Part shown: positions 59,391-64,000 of the stretch, piece after piece | Layout: each line of letters opens with the position of its first letter | Numbering within the stretch: position 1 is the first letter of the stretch | Assembly (NCBI RefSeq): GCF_050947875.1 | Contig: NC_134569.1 | Coordinates: 36,989,277 to 37,053,276, forward strand | DNA from: Dermacentor variabilis | Lineage: Eukaryota; Arthropoda; Arachnida; Ixodida; Ixodidae | Direction: 5' to 3' | Length of the DNA: 64,000 nt | Notes under the pieces: generated by a model | What the model was told of the DNA's origin: nothing | What the model saw: the letters and a program-made list of their open reading frames with translations, nothing else | The model's database searches: none | Translations under genes and position numbers: made by a program

Positions 59391-62154
59391 TCAGAGCCAT
59401 TTAACGCTCGCATGAACAGAGGAATATACAGACAAAGAAAACACGCAAAAGAAATTAAAATCCAAATAAATCTGCTTTTCGTGATGCGCAAGCGTGCACG
59501 CTCGTGTTAACGCTCTTGTATGTGCGCGTGTGTGTGGAGCGAAAACGCCGTGTACTACATGCATGCTGTGTTGTAAATACAAACGAATATGTGAACTTCG
59601 TTCTTCCGTTCTGAATGCACCTTTTAGCAAACGCACACAGTACAGTTAGGCCCCCTTTCATATTTAATGTTAGAAATTAGGCCCGAGTGGGAAGTCACTT
59701 TGTGCCGACCTCCACCTCATGTGCAGTGTTCATGTGCAATGCTGTGGGAAAGGGCGATATATCGTTTCTGGGTAGAAAAGAAAACCAAAAATTATACTCT
59801 TTGGATGGCCAGTTAGAATGGGCAGAACACCGTCCAAGAGAATTCCCATTGAGCAGTGAACAGTGAATCTTGAAATGAAACTTTCACAAGTTCCTCTACA
59901 GATACAAAATATCAAAGCTCTTTCACTGGCGAACGCATTAAGGAGCAATGTATATGAACATGAACACAGAACATGAACACAGAATAGTTCGCTTGGCGCG
60001 CGATATTAGCTCGGCTATTAGAGCTAGTACCCGCCTGAAGGGAGCCGCACGCTGCCCTAATGGGTGTGTTCAGCATAAGAGAGAGATTCATTCCATTCCC
60101 GGTCTACTTTGAAAAGTTTCCATTCATATTATTCTTCTTTTTTTTACTTTTTTCTTGTCTGTTGTAGCAATGAAAAATGTCTGTTGTAGCACGTCAAACT
60201 GTTGTAGCATATCAGTATGGCACGCGCCTTGCCGCTCCGGAAAAGGTTACAAGTTATTTTGCCCGTCGCGGCTGACGCATTCTGATCGAGACTGAATGCG
60301 GCCCCATTAGAGTTCTGGCGCATTTCGGCGCGCGCTTAAAGTGCAACTCCGGCGATTATTTGACCATATCAATGTAACGGAATATTTAGGTTTCCGAGAC
60401 CCCGCCTGTCACGTGTGTGATAGTAGAACTGCTTCGCCAATTCGATAATAATTTTAAATAAGCAAAAAAGCGCAAAAACGAAACCGAAATCTGACCAAGC
60501 TGCCGAGTGAACTTCGTCGTGTGGCGTCACTAGTGCGCCCACAGGGGAAGACGCGCAAGGCATGCCGGTCTCGCCCGCTGACAGCGAAGAGCAGACGCGC
60601 GGCTGAATCGTGACTACGCCGGACCTTCCGGTGACAATGTCAGCTGCACCAGCTCTTCGGATCTGTCAAATATTGACAGATCTCACGAATGTTTCTTAGG
60701 AGTTCGATAGGCACGAATCGCTGTTCGCATTCGACCTGACACCACGAGAGCTAGCGCCCATACGCTGCATATCGTGCTGCGACATGAAGACAAAGGATAG
60801 CCCCAACTGATTTTATACGTGCTGCTTGCTATTTTAGGTGCTCTACCCCTTCTCGGGGAAGCGCTTCGTATGCTCACTGTAAGATGTGGAGCATGACTTT
60901 CCGTATTTGTATCCCGCAAGAACGCTGCTGACACTCCAAAGCACCGAACTGTACATTTGTTTACATCGGTAAGTACAGCGACCACTCGTGGTTCTCTTGA
61001 GATTTATTGCTAGCCGCTCATCGGTGACATCAAATGGTGTCAGAACATATCAAACCAGGCAGATTTTGTTCATGTAAGCACCGCTGCATCACTCTGAGTC
61101 GCGCTGATATGAGCGACCACGCACCGAGAACAGCGAGCGGCAGACCGTAGTAGGGGAGGGTTATGCTGTCTACTTATCATACTTCGTATTCTCTCCATTC
61201 ACGTAATATGTCCCGTTAAGTGGACATAGATGACGACTTTGCGCATGTGATCGTTCATTTAAAGAGCGCACAGTTTTCTCGCGGTAACGGTGATGCCAGT
61301 ATAGACACCGTTGGCAGCTGAACGAGGTGGTTGTTTACGCTGCTGTATCGAGAGGGCCTATATACGCTTGCTGCCCATTTGGGATACGAGGCAAGAAGTG
61401 CACCTCGGAAGCTAAATAATGAGTCTGCATGACAATATGCAAAAATGCGCCCATGTTCGTAGTCGCATTTCATTTAGGGAAGTGCCGGTGAGTGCGGCGG
61501 GCGACTCGATGTCGAAAACGGCAACGTATCGGTATCGATACTATTCCGTGTCGTCGCTTCTCGCTTTTTGTGTGTACGGTGTACAAAAGGAGGAATTGTT
61601 TATTTAAAATCCGCATGGGCAAAACTGATCTACAGGAGTTTTCTTCATTCTGAGGGCTTAATTAGCTTCAGGTCAGTCGCTCAGGCCCGCCTGCAGCAGA
61701 CGCATGAACTACGCGACTGTGACATATAGACTTAACTGGGTGAACGCGATCGGCATCGGCTCAGACTGGTGTGTGCGGATTGCGAGAGCTGAAGTTCGTG
61801 TAGCCAACAACGCAACATCACTTGCCTCCCATCTCGCAACTTCTCACGCCATGCAGCTCACGCCACGCCATGCCTTCTCACGATCGTCGACTGCTCGACG
61901 CTCTCGTCGCTGTCGTCTGCATGCTGTGCATAGAACACTCCTGACGTCATACACAATGTGAACTGTAACTCAGGAGGGGGCAAGGTGGGATGTTCGAGGC
62001 AATTGATTAAATTCATTTGTAAAAAACCTGCGCAACTTTAAAACCTGCTTTTTGAGGACATGACGGAAGTGTTCAGAGGGACATACCTAGCAAATTTCAT
62101 CGACGTCCGTTCACATCTAAAAATCGCCGGAGTTGCCCTTCAAGAACGACATGG
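59391..62154. other. Unassigned stretch
   Basis: No gene was recognised. The segment at about 60335-60590 starts cttaaagtgcaactccggcg, which resembles in style the ends of tick MITEs, but no matching inverted end was located. The rest is featureless by eye. Confidence 0.4.
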
Positions 62155-64000
62155 TGGAGAAGGAAAGAGAAAAGTAGAAGGCAGGGAGGTTAACCAGAAT
62201 AACGTCCGGTTGGCTACCCTACACCGGGGGAATGGGAAAGGTGAAAACAAAGATCACAGGGAGAGAGAGGAGGGCAGGGAAGAAGGAAATTGCGGCGAGT
62301 TCACTGACGCGTGGGGTCTTACAGAAATTGCATTAATAGTCAGAGATGGTCGCACAATCCCGTCGTCCTTAACAAACACAAAAGCGCCTTCACCGCTTTA
62401 TGGGCTGACGGGCGATGGGGGTGGTGTTCCAGCAGCACCTGCACAGAAAGCGGCCGATTGTCCAGTTTTTCGAAAGCTTTGGCAAGTTCTTGTCTCTCTG
62501 GAGCATATCTTGGACAGTGGCACAGCAGGTGGTCGATGTTTTCTTCGGTGCCACAGACCTCGCATGCTGCACTATCAGTCACTCCAATTAATGTAGAGTA
62601 TGCTTTTGTGAAGGCAACTCCTAACCAAAGGCGACAGAGAAGCCCAGCTTCATGTCAAGGAAGTCCGAGTGGAGGTCGGAGTTGCAGGGAGGGGTTTAGT
62701 CGATGCAGTCGTATAAGTCGTAGGTTTGGCGAGTTCCACTCGGTCACTGTGAGACAGCGTGCCAGGTGTCGAAGCTGCCTTGCAGCGTCAGTCCTCGAAA
62801 GCGGAATTGGAACTCTGAGCTCTTCTTGATGTGCTGTGCGAGCAACGTTATCGGCGTAATCATTGCCACTGATTCCACAGTGGTCAGGTACCCATTGAAA
62901 AACGACCTCGTGACCTTTTTGTTGGACATCATGGTAAAGTTTCATGACTTCGTATGTCAATTGGTCATGACATCTGTGTCGGAGAACTGACTGCGTGCAC
63001 TGTAATGCCGGTTTTGAATCACAGAACACAGCCAATTTTCTAGGTCTTTCAGAATCAATGAATTCCAGTGCTCGACGCAGGGCCGTTAGTTCTGCCGCCG
63101 TTGAGGTCGTGACATGCGATGTCTTGAACCGCAGCGTCATTCCTGGCGTTGGTATAATCAAATCATGGCACCAGAAGAACTGCACGACGTAGTCGATCCA
63201 TCGGTATAGATGTGCACATGGTTGCTGTACTTTTCATGCAGAAGAAGTAAGCTCAGCTGTGTTAGAGCAGGGGCCGGTAGATCTGTCTTCTTCTGTAGTC
63301 CTGGAATCATTATATCTACTTGTGGACGGCTCAAACACCACGGAGGAAACGCTGGCTTGGCCGCAGGTGCGTACCCTGAAGTAAACGACGGACGTAGTGC
63401 GTCGTTTACAGGACGGCGTCGTATACAGGACGGCTTCTAACGTGCTAAGGATGGCTTCATGGGTGACATAATCATAAGCTCCTTTAACGTCTAGAAACAG
63501 AGCAGCAGGGAGTCGCTTACATGCCCTTTGGTGTTGCACAAATGTTATCAAGTCAACGACGCTGTCTGTTGACGAACAGCCCCGTCTGAATCCGGCCATA
63601 GCATGTGGATAGATTTCATAGTACTCTAAGTACCATTCCAGACGTGTTAAGATCATTCTTTCCATTATTTTTCTGACACAGCTGGCAAGTGCGATCGGAC
63701 GGTATGAGGAAATGTCCAAAGGTGACTTGCCAGCTTCGAGAAGTGCAATGAGGCGAGTTGACTTCCGCTCTTGCGGAACCGTACCCGTCTGCCAGGAGTC
63801 GTTGTACAGGAGCAAGAGTGCCTTCCGAGCTTGGTCTCCTAGGTTACACAGGGCGCGGTATGTGATGCCATCAGGTCCTGGCGCTGAAGAACGCCTGCAC
63901 AAAGCCAGCGCAGCTTCTAGTTCTTGCATAGAAAAAGGGCATTCCATGCGGGGATCGAGTAAGAACAGTGGGTGGTCGAGCGTTCCCGTACCCATTCCAT
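62155..64000 (-). mobile_element. I-type LINE, internally deleted, runs off the window
   Basis: On the minus strand, from the window edge: RT with DGITYRALCNLGDQARKALL, YRPIALASC and LFLDVKGAYDYV; a break near 63425; the spacer before RNase H; RNase H; the zinc knuckle CEVCGTEENIDHLLCHC; and a 3' UTR (62155-62339) with the gggtagccaaccggacgtta block. The RT region with GVPQGG and YADD is missing, compared with the nested LINE at 34940. It is a close relative of that element. Confidence 0.88.
62340..63995 (-). pseudogene. Remnant ORF2 of the I-type LINE
   Basis: The frame is broken into pieces: RT N-terminal half (63430-63995), RNase H (62655-63185, with TAAELTALRRAL, CDSKPALQ and PDHCGISGND, where His of the PGHCG motif survives but Gly is changed to Asp) and zinc knuckle (62340-62582). 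Without the RT catalytic YADD box it cannot polymerise. It shares the motif order and many residues with the copy at 35079-38542, and it retains ARTAHQEELR where that copy has its stop codon. Confidence 0.85.

Overview
This window reads as animal nuclear DNA, most likely from a hard tick. No bacterial gene organisation is present. It carries two types of tRNA-derived SINE, I-type and CR1-type LINEs, a Ty3/gypsy LTR retrotransposon, palindromic MITEs and long (CA)n, (TA)n and (AATC)n microsatellites. The tick assignment is an inference from recalled similarity of the SINE and LINE tails to ixodid repeats; no search was run. I found no host protein-coding exon, rRNA or confident functional tRNA gene. 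The window looks like a repeat-rich intergenic or intronic stretch.

Layout. 1-3150 is unassigned. 3152-3240 is a hairpin directly beside the 3' end of a CR1/L2/Jockey-type LINE on the minus strand (3241-5380) with a long uninterrupted RT reading frame. 5690-6500 is a CpG-rich block. 9745-10050 holds a dispersed-repeat-like segment. 11671-12215 and 14055-14690 hold LINE 3' ends; the first has a 10-bp target-site duplication. 16018-16213 is an (AATC)n array. 16840-19590 holds a SINE fragment, a LINE 3' end abutting a CR1-type tail, a full SINE and a terminal-inverted-repeat element whose second copy is at 43958-44537. 28280-28360 is a tRNA-like SINE head on the minus strand. 31038-31293 is a fold-back MITE flanked by TA. 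33328-33568 is (CA)n.

34297-38815 is a nest: an I-type LINE (34940-38542, minus strand, EN-RT-RNase H-zinc knuckle) interrupts the RT of an older copy of the same superfamily, and a 13-bp direct repeat flanks the insertion. 39229-39747 is a palindromic element embedded in a (TA)n array. 41400-41705, 43526-43740 and 46209-46520 are 3' ends of three other LINE groups. 48859-49096 is a SINE with a perfect 10-bp duplication, followed by a decayed minisatellite.

52164-59096 is the best preserved feature, a Ty3/gypsy retrotransposon inserted in a (GT)n microsatellite. It has nearly identical LTRs and one 1496-codon gag-pol frame. Its integrase lies upstream of reverse transcriptase, the reverse of the usual Ty3/gypsy order and characteristic of Gmr1-like elements. 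62155-64000 is another I-type LINE copy, internally deleted and running off the window.

The elements do not form a pathway. The LTR element encodes its own capsid, protease-like region, integrase, RT and RNase H. The LINEs encode EN, RT and RNase H. The SINEs and MITEs encode nothing and would depend on enzymes supplied by autonomous relatives.
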